Notes: a model not told the origin generated them from the letters alone. A stretch of 64,000 nucleotides of DNA from Enterobacter ludwigii (GCF_001750725.1 NZ_CP017279.1:3596001-3660000); one strand, 5' to 3'. Counted from the stretch's first letter, positions 1-9,141 are shown. Program-made: numbers and translations.

Positions 1-1543
1 ACGTGATGCGCCTGGCGTTGCGCTTGTCTTCAAGCACCAGCGTACCGGCCTCCAGCGTCAGTCGATAAACCGTATTCTCTATCGCCTCTCCTTTCGCGGC
101 GCAGGTCCTGGCAAACGGAGCCGGCGTGTCTTTTAGGTTGACGGTGATATAGCCCACCGGCGGCAGGAGAGGCGTCTGCAGAACAACATGCCAGCGGAAA
201 TAAGGCGGAAGGTGCGTTTCGCGTTCACCCTCACAGGTGAGGGAGATGGCCGTTCCTCCGGGTAACGTCTCGCATTCCAGAACGTCGAAGGGCAGCGGCT
301 GGCCCTGATACGTCAGGGTGATATTGTCGGCCCGACTGTACAGGGTGGTGTGGATCACGCAGCGGGTCGGGGTGGCCAGCGGGTTGAAAATGAGCAGGTC
401 CCCCTCCTGACAGCATGCGGCGGCCAGTGACTTCACCACCAGATTCCACAGGCTGTGACAAAGCTGCTCTGTCTGCTCGAGTCGATGAAGAATGTCGCGG
501 TTAGTGGCATCGCTGTTGCAGCCGCCCATGGAGTCGTGGGCATGGCTTCGCAGAAGCTTCTTCCAGAGGGTGTCCACAATCGGGAGCGTGACCGGAATGC
601 CCTGATGACGCGCCATGGCGATGGTGGGCTCCAGCTGTCGCAGGATGAACTGCTCGATGTCGGCATTTTTCTTTTTGATATCGTAACGCACAGACCCGAT
701 CGTTTTGTGAATGCGGGTGTAGCGCGGCGATTTCAGCTCACCTTCCCATAACGCCAGCTGTTCCCGTTTTGTGCGCAGCAGATCGACGTACTGCTCCAGC
801 GAGCTGAGAACGTAACGGTCCTTCGTGGGAGAGTGCGCGCTGGCAGCCTGCAGGATATGCGGCAGCGCCGGGTCGATGCTGACCTGATCGCCGCCGCAGG
901 GCAGGAGCAGGTCGTCAATCTGCGACCGTGAACGCAGCAGATCCACCATCGGGTAGATCTTGCCGTGCAGATGGCTGGCCTCCGCGCGCATATTCTTGGC
1001 CGCACCATACCCCAGCGCCATTGCACAGGCGATGATGGTTGCACCTGACGGCGCGCGCCAGAGAAACTGGCTGTTTTTGGCCTGAGTGTCGTGGTCGACA
1101 CCGCGCCAGAAAACGATATTATCGATATTGCAGCCCTGCAAAATCGTGGGCATCTGCGCGTTATGCCCAAAGGTATCCGGCAGATAACCGACCTGCATGG
1201 CATGCCCCAGCGCCCGAGCGGCGAAGATACCGTACTTGAGGTTGCGGATAATCGATTCGCCGTGAACGTTGTAGGTATCCGTCTGGGTGAACCACGGCCC
1301 GACAAACACGCTTTTCTCCCTGACCAGTTTTTCCAGCCGGGGCCGGTAATCGGGATTGATGGCGAGAAAGTCATCCACCACCGCCATCTGCCCGTCAAGG
1401 TGATAGCACTGCCAGGCCGGATCCTGCTCCAGCGTCTCGATGACCTCCGCAAAGTTGTATGACGCCAGCACCATGCTGTCCTGGCGGGTGAAATACCACT
1501 CCTGATCCCAGTGGGTATGGGCTATGACGTGGATCTGGCTCAT
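1..1543 (-). CDS. GH38 alpha-mannosidase (MngB-like), C-terminus cut by the window edge
   Basis: The frame opens with ATG at 1543 and stays open to base 1, so about 514 codons are visible and the 3' end lies outside. The N-terminus has the GH38 metal motif HWDQEWY near residue 10, the nucleophile segment LPDTFGHN, and further on HDSMGGCNSD, a typical metal-binding block. E. coli MngB (alpha-mannosidase acting on mannosyl-D-glycerate, often as the 6-phosphate) shares this organisation and is about 877 residues. No signal peptide is seen, so a cytoplasmic enzyme is expected. It sits 10 bases after a fructose-type PTS permease, which implies hydrolysis of a phosphorylated mannoside imported by that permease. 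Mannosylglycerate is only one candidate substrate. AGGAG lies just upstream of the start. Confidence 0.85.
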   Translation of the reverse strand, partial: MSQIHVIAHTHWDQEWYFTRQDSMVLASYNFAEVIETLEQDPAWQCYHLDGQMAVVDDFLAINPDYRPRLEKLVREKSVFVGPWFTQTDTYNVHGESIIRNLKYGIFAARALGHAMQVGYLPDTFGHNAQMPTILQGCNIDNIVFWRGVDHDTQAKNSQFLWRAPSGATIIACAMALGYGAAKNMRAEASHLHGKIYPMVDLLRSRSQIDDLLLPCGGDQVSIDPALPHILQAASAHSPTKDRYVLSSLEQYVDLLRTKREQLALWEGELKSPRYTRIHKTIGSVRYDIKKKNADIEQFILRQLEPTIAMARHQGIPVTLPIVDTLWKKLLRSHAHDSMGGCNSDATNRDILHRLEQTEQLCHSLWNLVVKSLAAACCQEGDLLIFNPLATPTRCVIHTTLYSRADNITLTYQGQPLPFDVLECETLPGGTAISLTCEGERETHLPPYFRWHVVLQTPLLPPVGYITVNLKDTPAPFARTCAAKGEAIENTVYRLTLEAGTLVLEDKRNARRIT

Positions 1544-1553
1544 TGCGCTCTCC

Positions 1554-2951
1554 TTATCTGGCGTTCTTTGGGCTGAGATAAAGCACGCCCAGGGCGCAAA
1601 TCAGTGCGCCAATAAAGACGCTTGCCAGGTACCCGACCACATTGGTCGCCAGCGGCCAGCCCCAGATAGCCGGAAGGGGCAACGTCTGCTTCACGCCGAG
1701 GGCAATCGCCACCAGCGCACCCGCGACGGCTCCTGTCATGAACACGGGGATCAGGCGTGGGTTTTTCAGGATGAACGGGATAGCGCCTTCTGAAATACCG
1801 ATAAAGCCCAGCAATAACGAAGTGCTGCCAACGGTTTTCTCTTCACGGCTGAACACATCCGGCAGGCCAAAACGCCCATTGAGGAACGCGGCGAGGCCTA
1901 CCCCAATAGAAGGAATCACGATGGAGAGCTCGCGGGCGGTTAAATCAAAAGTCTCGCTCATGCCGTTCAGGCCGAGCGCGACCGATCCTGCCGCCTTGTT
2001 GACCGGGCCGCCGAGATCGAACGCGGTACCCGCGGCGATCATGGCCGAATAGAAGCCGCGTCCGGTATCACCCGCCGAGGTAAAAAAGACCACCATCAGC
2101 TGGTTAAGCGAACCAAAAATCGGGTTGATCAGATATTCCATTACCATCACCAGCGTAATACCGGTGATCAGCGGAACGACCAACATGGTTTTAAGGGTAG
2201 TAAGCTGCTGTCGGACGTGAATTGCATCATTCAGCCAGCGCACCAGATAGCCGACAAAAAAGCCGATGCCAATTGCGCCGAAAAAGCCGGAGGGCATAAA
2301 GCCTTCAATATCAAAGAAGCGTTTGTAGACCTCATCTGACATGATGCCGCCGATCAGTCCGGGGATCAGCGCCGGTTTACCGGCAATGGAAAAGGCCAGG
2401 TACATCGCAAAGACCGGATACATGAACTTGATGGTCATAAAGCCCATTTTATCCAGCACGCTGAACGGCGAATGCTCAATGTTTATAAACTGCCCGGTAA
2501 TTTTGGCCGTCGCCATCATCAGGCCGCCCATTACCACGACCGGTAACATATAGCTGATGGCCGCCATGATATGGCCGATAAAAATCTGGTAAGCCGAACG
2601 CTGAATGGCGTCTTCGTCCGCCACAGTGGTGACGTTTTTCTGCATGGCCAGCGCCTGACGCAGGTAGCGGTCGGTATTTTTAATCAGCTCTTGCGTGCGG
2701 ATCTGAAGGTGAGGAACGTGTTCAAAACGTTCTGCATCCTGAATGGGAATGTCGGTTGCAAGAATAATGGCCGTGGCGGAGGCAATATCCTGTTTCGTTA
2801 ATCTGTTTTTTACGCCGTCGCTGCCCTGCGTTTCGACCTTGACCTCAATATTATGCTCTTTTGCCCATGCAATAATTTTACTTGCCGCCATAAACGTGTG
2901 CGCGATCCCTGTAGGACAAGCCGTTACAGCGATAATTTTTTGATTCATCAT
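1554..2951 (-). CDS. PTS fructose-family EIIBC permease
   Basis: This 465-residue protein has an N-terminal EIIB domain with the phosphorylation cysteine C12 in the motif TACPTGIAHT, then a multi-span EIIC domain with GG(P/A)-rich segments typical of the fructose/mannitol group. It imports and phosphorylates a sugar across the inner membrane. No EIIA domain is fused, unlike E. coli MngA (EIIABC), so EIIA must be encoded elsewhere, perhaps beyond the left edge. Two consecutive ATG codons mark the start. The gene is 10 bases upstream of the GH38 mannosidase, so both are probably one operon. It is divergent from an RpiR-type regulator across a 179-base intergenic region. Confidence 0.88.
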   Translation of the reverse strand: MMNQKIIAVTACPTGIAHTFMAASKIIAWAKEHNIEVKVETQGSDGVKNRLTKQDIASATAIILATDIPIQDAERFEHVPHLQIRTQELIKNTDRYLRQALAMQKNVTTVADEDAIQRSAYQIFIGHIMAAISYMLPVVVMGGLMMATAKITGQFINIEHSPFSVLDKMGFMTIKFMYPVFAMYLAFSIAGKPALIPGLIGGIMSDEVYKRFFDIEGFMPSGFFGAIGIGFFVGYLVRWLNDAIHVRQQLTTLKTMLVVPLITGITLVMVMEYLINPIFGSLNQLMVVFFTSAGDTGRGFYSAMIAAGTAFDLGGPVNKAAGSVALGLNGMSETFDLTARELSIVIPSIGVGLAAFLNGRFGLPDVFSREEKTVGSTSLLLGFIGISEGAIPFILKNPRLIPVFMTGAVAGALVAIALGVKQTLPLPAIWGWPLATNVVGYLASVFIGALICALGVLYLSPKNAR

Positions 2952-3032
2952 TGTAATAATTCCCTGGGTGTGAAAATAGCGAAAGTATAAAGAGAACTTA
3001 AAACAGTGTTTAAGGTTTGCTAATACTAATTA

Positions 3033-3049
3033 CGTATCGTCATACGCTA
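3033..3049. promoter_or_regulatory. Candidate RpiR-type operator between EIIBC and its regulator
   Basis: In the 179-base divergent intergenic region, CGTAT and ATACG form a short inverted repeat around CGTC (3033-3046). On the minus strand the block TAGCGTAT (3042-3049) recurs exactly upstream of the porin gene (4626-4633). A motif shared by two promoters next to a dedicated regulator suggests its operator. This is inference only. Confidence 0.35.
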
Positions 3050-3130
3050 TGTTGCAATATGTGAAGCGCCTTCCAGAGACTATTTCGCTATTCTGCTAAT
3101 ATCATGTTGGGTTTTAACAGGACGTAATAA

Positions 3131-3790
3131 ATGAATTCATTTCAGGGAAGTGAACGGTTGATATTTGAATACATTCAGCACCACGCACGCAATATTTCTG
3201 ATATATCGGCAAAAGAGATTGCGCGTGATACTTTTACGACAACCACCTCGGTTAATCGTGTCTGTAAGAAAATGGGCTATAAAAGTTATACCGAGCTTCG
3301 CTATCGGTTTTTACGCGACCATTTTACGTCTGTCCCTGCCGAGCCTGCGATGGGGCCGCAGGCAGACGATATCGTGGTGGACGTGTCCCGGTTACTGACC
3401 CATTCCAGCCATATCTATTTATATGCACGCGGGGCATCTATCACCAGCCTCAACTACCTGTCGCGTTTTTTGTCACTGGCGAGCCTGCCGCACCTGATTC
3501 TGAATGATATGCACCAGTTGACCCGGGTATCGAAGGGCACGCTGGTGTTGATCAGTAAATCCGGGGAGACGCAGTCGCTGATAGAAATGGCGCGTAACGC
3601 GCTGCGTAAGGGGCTAAAGATTATTGCGATTACCCGTCAGGGTTCGACGCTGGCCGGGCTTTCTACGCTGTGCTGGCCGTTGTCGATTGATATGAATGCC
3701 GTCTCGTTATATCAGCGAGAGGGGCAGCTGGACCTGTTAAGCGCCGTCGATCGTATCGGCTGCAGGCTTCTGCAGCACGATACGGAGTAG
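3131..3790 (+). CDS. RpiR/MurR-family transcriptional regulator
   Basis: A 219-residue protein. Residues 1-75 form the RpiR helix-turn-helix domain (SAKEIARDTF, TTTTSVNRVCKKMGYKSYTE). Residues 85-200 resemble an SIS sugar-phosphate-binding domain, with the typical segment LISKSGETQSLIEMAR. The family binds a phosphosugar and switches sugar catabolic genes. At 219 residues it is shorter than most relatives (about 280): the N-terminal domain is close to minimal and the SIS domain is short. It is divergent from the PTS-mannosidase genes and convergent with the porin gene (8-base gap), so it probably controls both. Confidence 0.85.
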   Translation: MNSFQGSERLIFEYIQHHARNISDISAKEIARDTFTTTTSVNRVCKKMGYKSYTELRYRFLRDHFTSVPAEPAMGPQADDIVVDVSRLLTHSSHIYLYARGASITSLNYLSRFLSLASLPHLILNDMHQLTRVSKGTLVLISKSGETQSLIEMARNALRKGLKIIAITRQGSTLAGLSTLCWPLSIDMNAVSLYQREGQLDLLSAVDRIGCRLLQHDTE

Positions 3791-3798
3791 GCAGGCCG

Positions 3799-4545
3799 TC
3801 AGAGCTGTTTCACGATACCCAGACGAATGGCGTAATCATTTTCATGATTGCCATCCTGAGTGAGGTAGGTTTTATCCAGCGACACCAGTTCGACGTAAGG
3901 CGTCCAGCCGTCGTCGAGCTTGTAGTTGAACGCTACGGTGTGCTCCCAGTAGGTATCATCCCCGGTTCCCTGATCGACATTATCCTGCCAGCGGAAGCGC
4001 GGGTTATAGGACATGCCGAATTTCCCGATGTTGTACGCGAACCACAGGTCGAACTGGTGTGATTCGCGGCGGGTGTAGCCGCTGCCGTCCAGGCGTTTGT
4101 CGCTGTGCGCATCGTTAACGGTGTTATAGCGGTAGCGGGCAGACAGGTTCAGGCCGTTATCGAATGCTTTCCAGCCCTGGATGAAGGGGCGGTAATGCGT
4201 ATTGCTGGCGGTAAAGACGGTCACCATCCCTGGTGCGATGGCGAACCCATTTCCCAGATCAAAACGCCAGCGCGTTTCGATTTCCTGTGCTGCCTCCGTT
4301 AATCCTTTTTCGTCCGGATTATATCGGTCGGTATCACCAAAGAACGTATCGTTATGGTTTTGCGCCGCTTCGACGGAGAAGTAAAAACCGTTATCAGCCT
4401 GATGCATCACTTTAATACGTGAATCATTTACGTCTGAGCGCGTATTATGACCAAAGCGAAGATCGACGGAGGTATTTCCGCACCATCCCTGGGTACTTAA
4501 TAATAATGCGCTAATACATGTTGCTTTAATAATTGTCTTTTTCAT
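3799..4545 (-). CDS. KdgM/OmpL-family outer-membrane porin
   Basis: A 248-residue protein with a signal peptide of about 22 residues (MKK start, hydrophobic core ISALLLS) followed by a beta-rich chain with alternating aromatic residues and a final strand ending in aromatic/hydrophobic residues. The mature start, with VDLRFGHN and repeated short strands, resembles KdgM and OmpL/YshA, narrow 12-strand channels for oligosaccharides. It would pass the glycoside substrate of the neighbouring PTS-mannosidase system through the outer membrane. The gene converges on the RpiR regulator. An inverted repeat upstream (4624-4640) may be its operator. Substrate cannot be read from sequence. Confidence 0.8.
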   Translation of the reverse strand: MKKTIIKATCISALLLSTQGWCGNTSVDLRFGHNTRSDVNDSRIKVMHQADNGFYFSVEAAQNHNDTFFGDTDRYNPDEKGLTEAAQEIETRWRFDLGNGFAIAPGMVTVFTASNTHYRPFIQGWKAFDNGLNLSARYRYNTVNDAHSDKRLDGSGYTRRESHQFDLWFAYNIGKFGMSYNPRFRWQDNVDQGTGDDTYWEHTVAFNYKLDDGWTPYVELVSLDKTYLTQDGNHENDYAIRLGIVKQL

Positions 4546-4623
4546 AATGTCCTGCCGAGGTTATTTAAATGGCAGGGCTATTCTTATTTTGGCACACCGT
4601 GAAGTAAAAGTTATCGTCGTACA

Positions 4624-4640
4624 TTTAGCGTATCGCTAAA
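4624..4640. promoter_or_regulatory. Perfect inverted repeat upstream of the porin gene
   Basis: TTTAGCG-TAT-CGCTAAA is a perfect 7-base inverted repeat about 80 bases upstream of the porin start. It contains TAGCGTAT, also found upstream of the PTS gene. It is a candidate operator for the RpiR-type regulator. Confidence 0.4.
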
Positions 4641-4641
4641 C

Positions 4642-4674
4642 ATAAAAAAAGAGATACAGCAGGCTGTATCTCTT
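4642..4674 (-). terminator. Intrinsic terminator of the treBC operon
   Basis: A 12-base inverted repeat (4649-4660 with 4663-4674) lies 6 bases after the treC stop. On the minus strand it is followed by a run of seven T, which fits an intrinsic terminator. Confidence 0.85.
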
Positions 4675-4679
4675 GAGGG

Positions 4680-6335
4680 TTATTCCTGTATCCACCAGAT
4701 GGCTTCAAACGGGCGCAACAGCAGGTTGTCGGGCTGAGGGGGAGCATCCGCATAGTTGCTCAGTGCGACCCGCCAGGCTCCCTGTACTGACGCGGGAACC
4801 CATTGCTGGCGCTCACGGCTCAGGTTTGCCACCACCATCAGCGTCTGGCCCTGCGACCGCCGGCGATAGCACCACAGGGAAGGGTGGTCAGGCAGCAGAT
4901 CTTCATAATCTCCCCACGTCAGCACCGGCAGGGTTTTGCGCAGGCGAATCAGCGTCTGGTAGGTGTAAAACACAGAATCAGTATCGTCCAGTGCCGCACG
5001 GGCATTGACCGTCTCGTAGTTGTCGCAAACGCCAATCCACGGCTCACCCTCGGTAAAGCCCGCACTGTGTGTGGCATCCCACTGCATTGGCGTGCGGCCA
5101 TTATCGCGGGATTTACTCGCCAGAATAGCCAGCAATTCTTCAGGGGCGCGACCGTTGGCCCGCAGTTCAGCGAACATATTAAGGCTTTCAACGTCGCGGT
5201 AATCGGTTATACGGCTGAAGTGCGGGTTGGTCATACCCAGCTCTTCGCCCTGATAAATATACGGGGTGCCCTGCATTCCGTGCAGCACCATACCGAGCAT
5301 TTTCGCGGCGTGGGGACGGTACTCCCCTTCATCGCCAAAGCGCGACACAATGCGCGGCTGATCGTGGTTACACCAGAACAGCGCGTTCCAGGCTTTGTTG
5401 TGCATGCCCTGCTGCCAGTGGCGGAAGAGGGTTTTCAGCGCCACGAAGTCCGGCCTGGCCAGGGTCCACTTTTCGCCGCCGGGGTAATCCACTTTCAGGT
5501 GGTGGAAGTTGAAGGTCATCGACAGCTCGCGCCCGTCGAGAGAGGCGTATTGCTGACAGTTTTCCAGCGAGGTCGACGACATCTCGCCTACCGTCATCAG
5601 GTTTCGCGGGGTAAAGACGTCGCGGCTCATCTCCTGAAGATACTCATGAATGCGCGGTCCGTCGGTATAGAAGCGACGGCCATCGCCCACGGCGTCATCC
5701 GGGAAATCCTGGTCTTTGGAAATCAGGTTAATCACATCGAGGCGTAAACCGTCCACGCCACGGTCGGCCCAGAACTCGCACACCTTTTTCAGTTCGGCGC
5801 GCACCTGCGGGTTTTCCCAGTTGAGGTCCGCCTGCTCGGGGGCGAACAGGTGCAGATAGTACTGCTCGCTCTCGGCGTGCCAGCGCCAGGCGTTGCCGCC
5901 AAATTTGGAGCGCCAGTTATTGGGCAGTTGTTCCGGCGTACCGTCGCGCCAGATGTAGAACTGGCGATACGGGCTCTCTTTATTCAGCGATTCCCGGAAC
6001 CAGGCGTGCTGCGTTGAGGTGTGATTGAACACCATATCCAGCACGATACGAATGCCGCGTTGATGGGCCTGCGCGACCAGCTCGTCAAAATCATCCAGCG
6101 TGCCGTAGGCCGGGTCGATGGCGGTGTAATTCGCCACGTCGTATCCGTTATCTACCTGCGGGGAAATATAAAACGGCGTCAGCCAGATGGCGTCGATGCC
6201 GAGGGTTTGCAGGTAGTCCAGCCGCTGCGTGACGCCGCGTAAATCGCCGGTGCCGCTGCCCGTCGTGTCCTGAAAACTTTTTGGATAGATCTGGTAGATA
6301 ACGCCGTTCTGCCACCAGTGAGGAAGGGTATTCAT
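4680..6335 (-). CDS. treC: Trehalose-6-phosphate hydrolase
   Basis: Cytoplasmic GH13 enzyme that splits trehalose 6-phosphate into glucose and glucose 6-phosphate. The 551-residue chain matches E. coli TreC in length and remembered sequence. Catalytic residues are visible: nucleophile D200 in GLRLDVIN, acid/base E251 in TVGEMSS, and D325 in CNHDQPR. The start chosen is ATG at 6335. An upstream in-frame ATG at 6350 is less likely because the Shine-Dalgarno AGGA lies between them, 8 bases before 6335. The gene follows treB by 51 bases in the same operon and ends in a strong terminator. Confidence 0.97.
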   Translation of the reverse strand: MNTLPHWWQNGVIYQIYPKSFQDTTGSGTGDLRGVTQRLDYLQTLGIDAIWLTPFYISPQVDNGYDVANYTAIDPAYGTLDDFDELVAQAHQRGIRIVLDMVFNHTSTQHAWFRESLNKESPYRQFYIWRDGTPEQLPNNWRSKFGGNAWRWHAESEQYYLHLFAPEQADLNWENPQVRAELKKVCEFWADRGVDGLRLDVINLISKDQDFPDDAVGDGRRFYTDGPRIHEYLQEMSRDVFTPRNLMTVGEMSSTSLENCQQYASLDGRELSMTFNFHHLKVDYPGGEKWTLARPDFVALKTLFRHWQQGMHNKAWNALFWCNHDQPRIVSRFGDEGEYRPHAAKMLGMVLHGMQGTPYIYQGEELGMTNPHFSRITDYRDVESLNMFAELRANGRAPEELLAILASKSRDNGRTPMQWDATHSAGFTEGEPWIGVCDNYETVNARAALDDTDSVFYTYQTLIRLRKTLPVLTWGDYEDLLPDHPSLWCYRRRSQGQTLMVVANLSRERQQWVPASVQGAWRVALSNYADAPPQPDNLLLRPFEAIWWIQE

Positions 6336-6386
6336 AATGCGTTCCTGCAAATGCGAAGGGGCGCAACTGCGCCCCGAAAGATGAAG

Positions 6387-7808
6387 TTAAACAATCTGCA
6401 GCGCGCCCTGACGGTACTTACGCTGGTAAACCACGGTGGTGAGAGCCATTGGAACGACAATCGCGATGACCATCGCCAGGGAAAACACCTGCCAGAAAGC
6501 GGGCTGGATGGAGAGAATACCAGGCAGACCGCCGACACCGATCCCGTTCGCCATCACACCGTACAGACCGCATACCAGGCCTGCCAGACCGGAGCCGATC
6601 ATCGCGCACAGCATCGGGAAGCGGTATTTCAGGTTGATACCGTACATCGCCGGTTCGGTGACGCCGAGGTAGGCGGAGATGGCGGCCGGAACAGAAATCT
6701 CACGCTCGTTATGCTTGCGGCTGACCAGGATAATGCCCGTGACCGCCGAGGCCTGCGCAATGTTAGACAGCGCGATGATAGGCCAGACCGGCGTACCGCC
6801 CAGGCTCTGAATCATCTGCATATCAATCGCCAGCGTGGTCTGGTGCACGCCGGTGATCACCAGCGGGGCGTACAGGAAGCCAAACAGCATGGCACCAATC
6901 GGCGCGAAGCTGCCGGTCATCAGGTGACGTACCGCGAAGGCAACGCCGTCGCCAATCATGCGGCCAAACGGACCGATAAACGCATGGGCAAGGAAGACGG
7001 CCAGAATAAGGGAGCAGACCGGCACCACCACCAGATAGAGGTAATCCGGTACGATGCGTTTCAGGCGCGTTTCAATAAAGCCCAGCGTCAGACCGGCCAG
7101 CAAGGCTGGGATCACCTGCGCCTGATAGCCCACTTTCGCGATGGTGAACAGACCGAAGTTCCACACCTCAGGCACCTGCTGACCAAGTAAGTAAGCGTTC
7201 ATTAACTGTGGAGAGACCAGCGTGACGCCCAGCACGATACCCAGAATCGGCGTGCCGCCCATTTTGCGCACCGCTGACCAGCAAATCCCGACCGGCAGAT
7301 AGAAGAAGATCGCTTCGCCAATCAGCCACAGGAAGTCGTAAACGGTTTTCAGCGCCGGGTACATCTGCGCCAGGGTTTTGCCGTCGCTCATCGGCACATC
7401 ACCGATAACGTTGCGGAAGCCCAGAATCAGACCCCCGCTGATCAGCGCCGGGAGCAGCGGGAAGAAAATCTCCGCGAAGTGGGAAATTAACTGCTCGTGC
7501 CATTTCATATTCTGGCGTGCAGCTTTCTTGGCTTGCTCTTTGTCGGCTGAACTGTGCCCGGTTGTCGCCAGCAGAGCCTGATAGTAATCGCCCACTTCGG
7601 TACCGATGACGACCTGGAACTGACCGGCGTTGGTGAAGCAGCCTTTAACCATGGAAAGCGCTTCAATGGCTTTCGGATCGGCTTTGGCCGGATCGTTCAG
7701 CACGAAGCGCAGGCGGGTAATGCAATGGCTGACGGTCGCGATATTTTCACGGCCGCCTACCAGGACAATCAACTGGTCGATATCTTCTTGTTTGACTTTA
7801 CTCATCAT
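6387..7808 (-). CDS. treB: PTS trehalose-specific EIIBC
   Basis: A 473-residue permease that imports trehalose and phosphorylates it to trehalose 6-phosphate. The EIIB domain carries C29 in SHCITRLRF, the signature of the glucose/sucrose/trehalose group. The rest is the membrane EIIC domain. As in E. coli the protein starts MMSK and has no EIIA domain. Phosphate is known to come from EIIA-Glc (Crr). treC follows downstream. A palindromic operator lies about 75 bases upstream of the start, and treR precedes on the same strand. Confidence 0.97.
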   Translation of the reverse strand: MMSKVKQEDIDQLIVLVGGRENIATVSHCITRLRFVLNDPAKADPKAIEALSMVKGCFTNAGQFQVVIGTEVGDYYQALLATTGHSSADKEQAKKAARQNMKWHEQLISHFAEIFFPLLPALISGGLILGFRNVIGDVPMSDGKTLAQMYPALKTVYDFLWLIGEAIFFYLPVGICWSAVRKMGGTPILGIVLGVTLVSPQLMNAYLLGQQVPEVWNFGLFTIAKVGYQAQVIPALLAGLTLGFIETRLKRIVPDYLYLVVVPVCSLILAVFLAHAFIGPFGRMIGDGVAFAVRHLMTGSFAPIGAMLFGFLYAPLVITGVHQTTLAIDMQMIQSLGGTPVWPIIALSNIAQASAVTGIILVSRKHNEREISVPAAISAYLGVTEPAMYGINLKYRFPMLCAMIGSGLAGLVCGLYGVMANGIGVGGLPGILSIQPAFWQVFSLAMVIAIVVPMALTTVVYQRKYRQGALQIV

Positions 7809-7882
7809 GAAACCTCATGACCGATGGTGAGGGGGGTAATGACCTGAGCGCAAGCCTACTCCTTCAGCGTGACGGCGAAAAT

Positions 7883-7894
7883 GGGAACGTTCCC
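7883..7894. promoter_or_regulatory. TreR operator upstream of treB
   Basis: GGGAACGTTCCC is a perfect 12-base palindrome with a central CG, the form used by LacI/GalR regulators. It lies between treR and treB, about 75 bases before the treB start. Assignment to TreR is inferred from position. Confidence 0.75.
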
Positions 7895-7933
7895 GAAATT
7901 GGGCGAAGATCACAATAAACTGATAAACGAGGG

Positions 7934-8881
7934 TTATGAAAGGTGGGCAGGAATCACGATCTGACGCGGCTCAGCACGTCCGTTAATTTGCTCGATCAGC
8001 TGTGCAGCGGCCTGCCTGCCTGACTCGGCGTAGCCCGGATCGACGGTGATAATCTCCGGGTGCAGAAACTTCATCAGCGGCGTACTGCCTACGCTCGCGA
8101 TCTGCAGTCCCTCTATGCGTTGCTCCTGAAGATATTTACTCGCGCCCAGCGCCAGGGTATCGGTGGCGCATACCAGCGCCGTGGTCTGCGGGGTCAGCAC
8201 GCTGGCGACCTGCTCGTAGCCCTGTTTCATTCCCAGACCCGGCAGAGACGCGACGGCGGAAAGGTTGTGCTGTTTACAGAAGGTCAGGTAGGCCTCGTGA
8301 CGCCGTTTGCCGGTGGTAACGTCCGCATGCGGTACGCCGAGGTAGCTGATATGGCGATGGCCTTTATCGTACAGACGCTGCATCAGGGTAATAATCGCCC
8401 CCTCATCGTCGTAACAGACGGAGGCAAAACCGTGGGCATCGCGCGCCAGCATCACCATCGACGCCTGCCAGGGCTTCAGCATCTCCTCTTTGATGCCGGT
8501 AAAACCGAACAGCACCACGCCGTCAATGTTGCGCCGCTGGAGCATACCCAGATGCTCTTCAACCAGCTGCGTGGAGAACTGGCTCTCCATCATGATTGGG
8601 TCGTAGCCCTGCTCATAAAAGGCGGGCAGCATGGTCTGAACGGCGAGGTTCTCGGACAGGGAATCCAGACGCGAGACGATAATGGCAACCACTTTGTCAC
8701 TTTGCCCGCGCATGGCGCGCGCAGAGCGGGAAGGGGAAAAACCGTGCTGATTCATTACCGCCTCGACGCGCTCGCGGGTGCGTTCGCTGACACCGCTCTC
8801 ATTGTTGAGCACACGCGATACGGTGGATTTCCCCACGCCGCTTAAACGCGCGATGTCTTTTATCGTAAGGCGGTTCTGCAT
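7934..8881 (-). CDS. treR: Trehalose operon repressor
   Basis: A 315-residue LacI/GalR-family repressor. Residues 1-60 hold the DNA-binding domain (LTIKDIARLSGVGKSTVSRVLN) with the hinge helix segment. The remainder is a periplasmic-binding-protein-like ligand domain. In E. coli TreR binds trehalose 6-phosphate as inducer and represses treBC. The gene lies directly upstream of treB on the same strand, with 125 bases between them that include a palindromic operator. It is divergent from the mgtA leader. Confidence 0.95.
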   Translation of the reverse strand: MQNRLTIKDIARLSGVGKSTVSRVLNNESGVSERTRERVEAVMNQHGFSPSRSARAMRGQSDKVVAIIVSRLDSLSENLAVQTMLPAFYEQGYDPIMMESQFSTQLVEEHLGMLQRRNIDGVVLFGFTGIKEEMLKPWQASMVMLARDAHGFASVCYDDEGAIITLMQRLYDKGHRHISYLGVPHADVTTGKRRHEAYLTFCKQHNLSAVASLPGLGMKQGYEQVASVLTPQTTALVCATDTLALGASKYLQEQRIEGLQIASVGSTPLMKFLHPEIITVDPGYAESGRQAAAQLIEQINGRAEPRQIVIPAHLS

Positions 8882-8958
8882 GCTGTATTCCCTGTAACAA
8901 TGACAACGTGGTCAGTAGAGCCTAATGCTATAGCGTGTTTTCGCTATGGGCAAAGTCT

Positions 8959-8993
8959 GGTTTACGTTCGGTTTATTTGCGGGGGAGTATAAT
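8959..8993 (+). promoter_or_regulatory. PhoP box and -10 element of the mgtA promoter
   Basis: GGTTTA-CGTTC-GGTTTA (8959-8975) is a perfect direct-repeat PhoP box with the canonical 5-base spacer. TATAAT (8988-8993) follows 12 bases later. This places the mgtA transcript start near 9000 and predicts induction by PhoQ-PhoP in low Mg2+. Confidence 0.92.
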
Positions 8994-9075
8994 ACCGCCC
9001 GAATCGCCGCAAACGGTACGGTTAAATCCTTATACTGCGCGGCGGCACCCTACTTTTTTACTTACCGGAGGTGAC

Positions 9076-9129
9076 ATGGATCCCGATCCCACGCTTCTCC
9101 TGAACGGGAGCGTTCTTTCTTTCCGGTAA
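9076..9129 (+). CDS. mgtL: mgtA leader peptide MgtL
   Basis: A 17-codon reading frame, MDPDPTLLLNGSVLSFR, with GGAGGTG just before its ATG. It has the length and position of the E. coli/Salmonella leader peptide, which begins MEPDPT. The acidic-proline start (here D2-P3-D4-P5) is the element known to destabilise translating ribosomes when Mg2+ is low. In the known system this couples translation of the leader to Rho-dependent termination before mgtA. This copy has only two prolines because the later ones are lost. Confidence 0.88.
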   Translation: MDPDPTLLLNGSVLSFR

Positions 9130-9141
9130 GCCAGCCTTTGT

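Noticed and set aside
4803..5747. Open frame of 314 codons on the plus strand
   Set aside because: It is antisense to treC, with an implausible His/Arg-rich composition.
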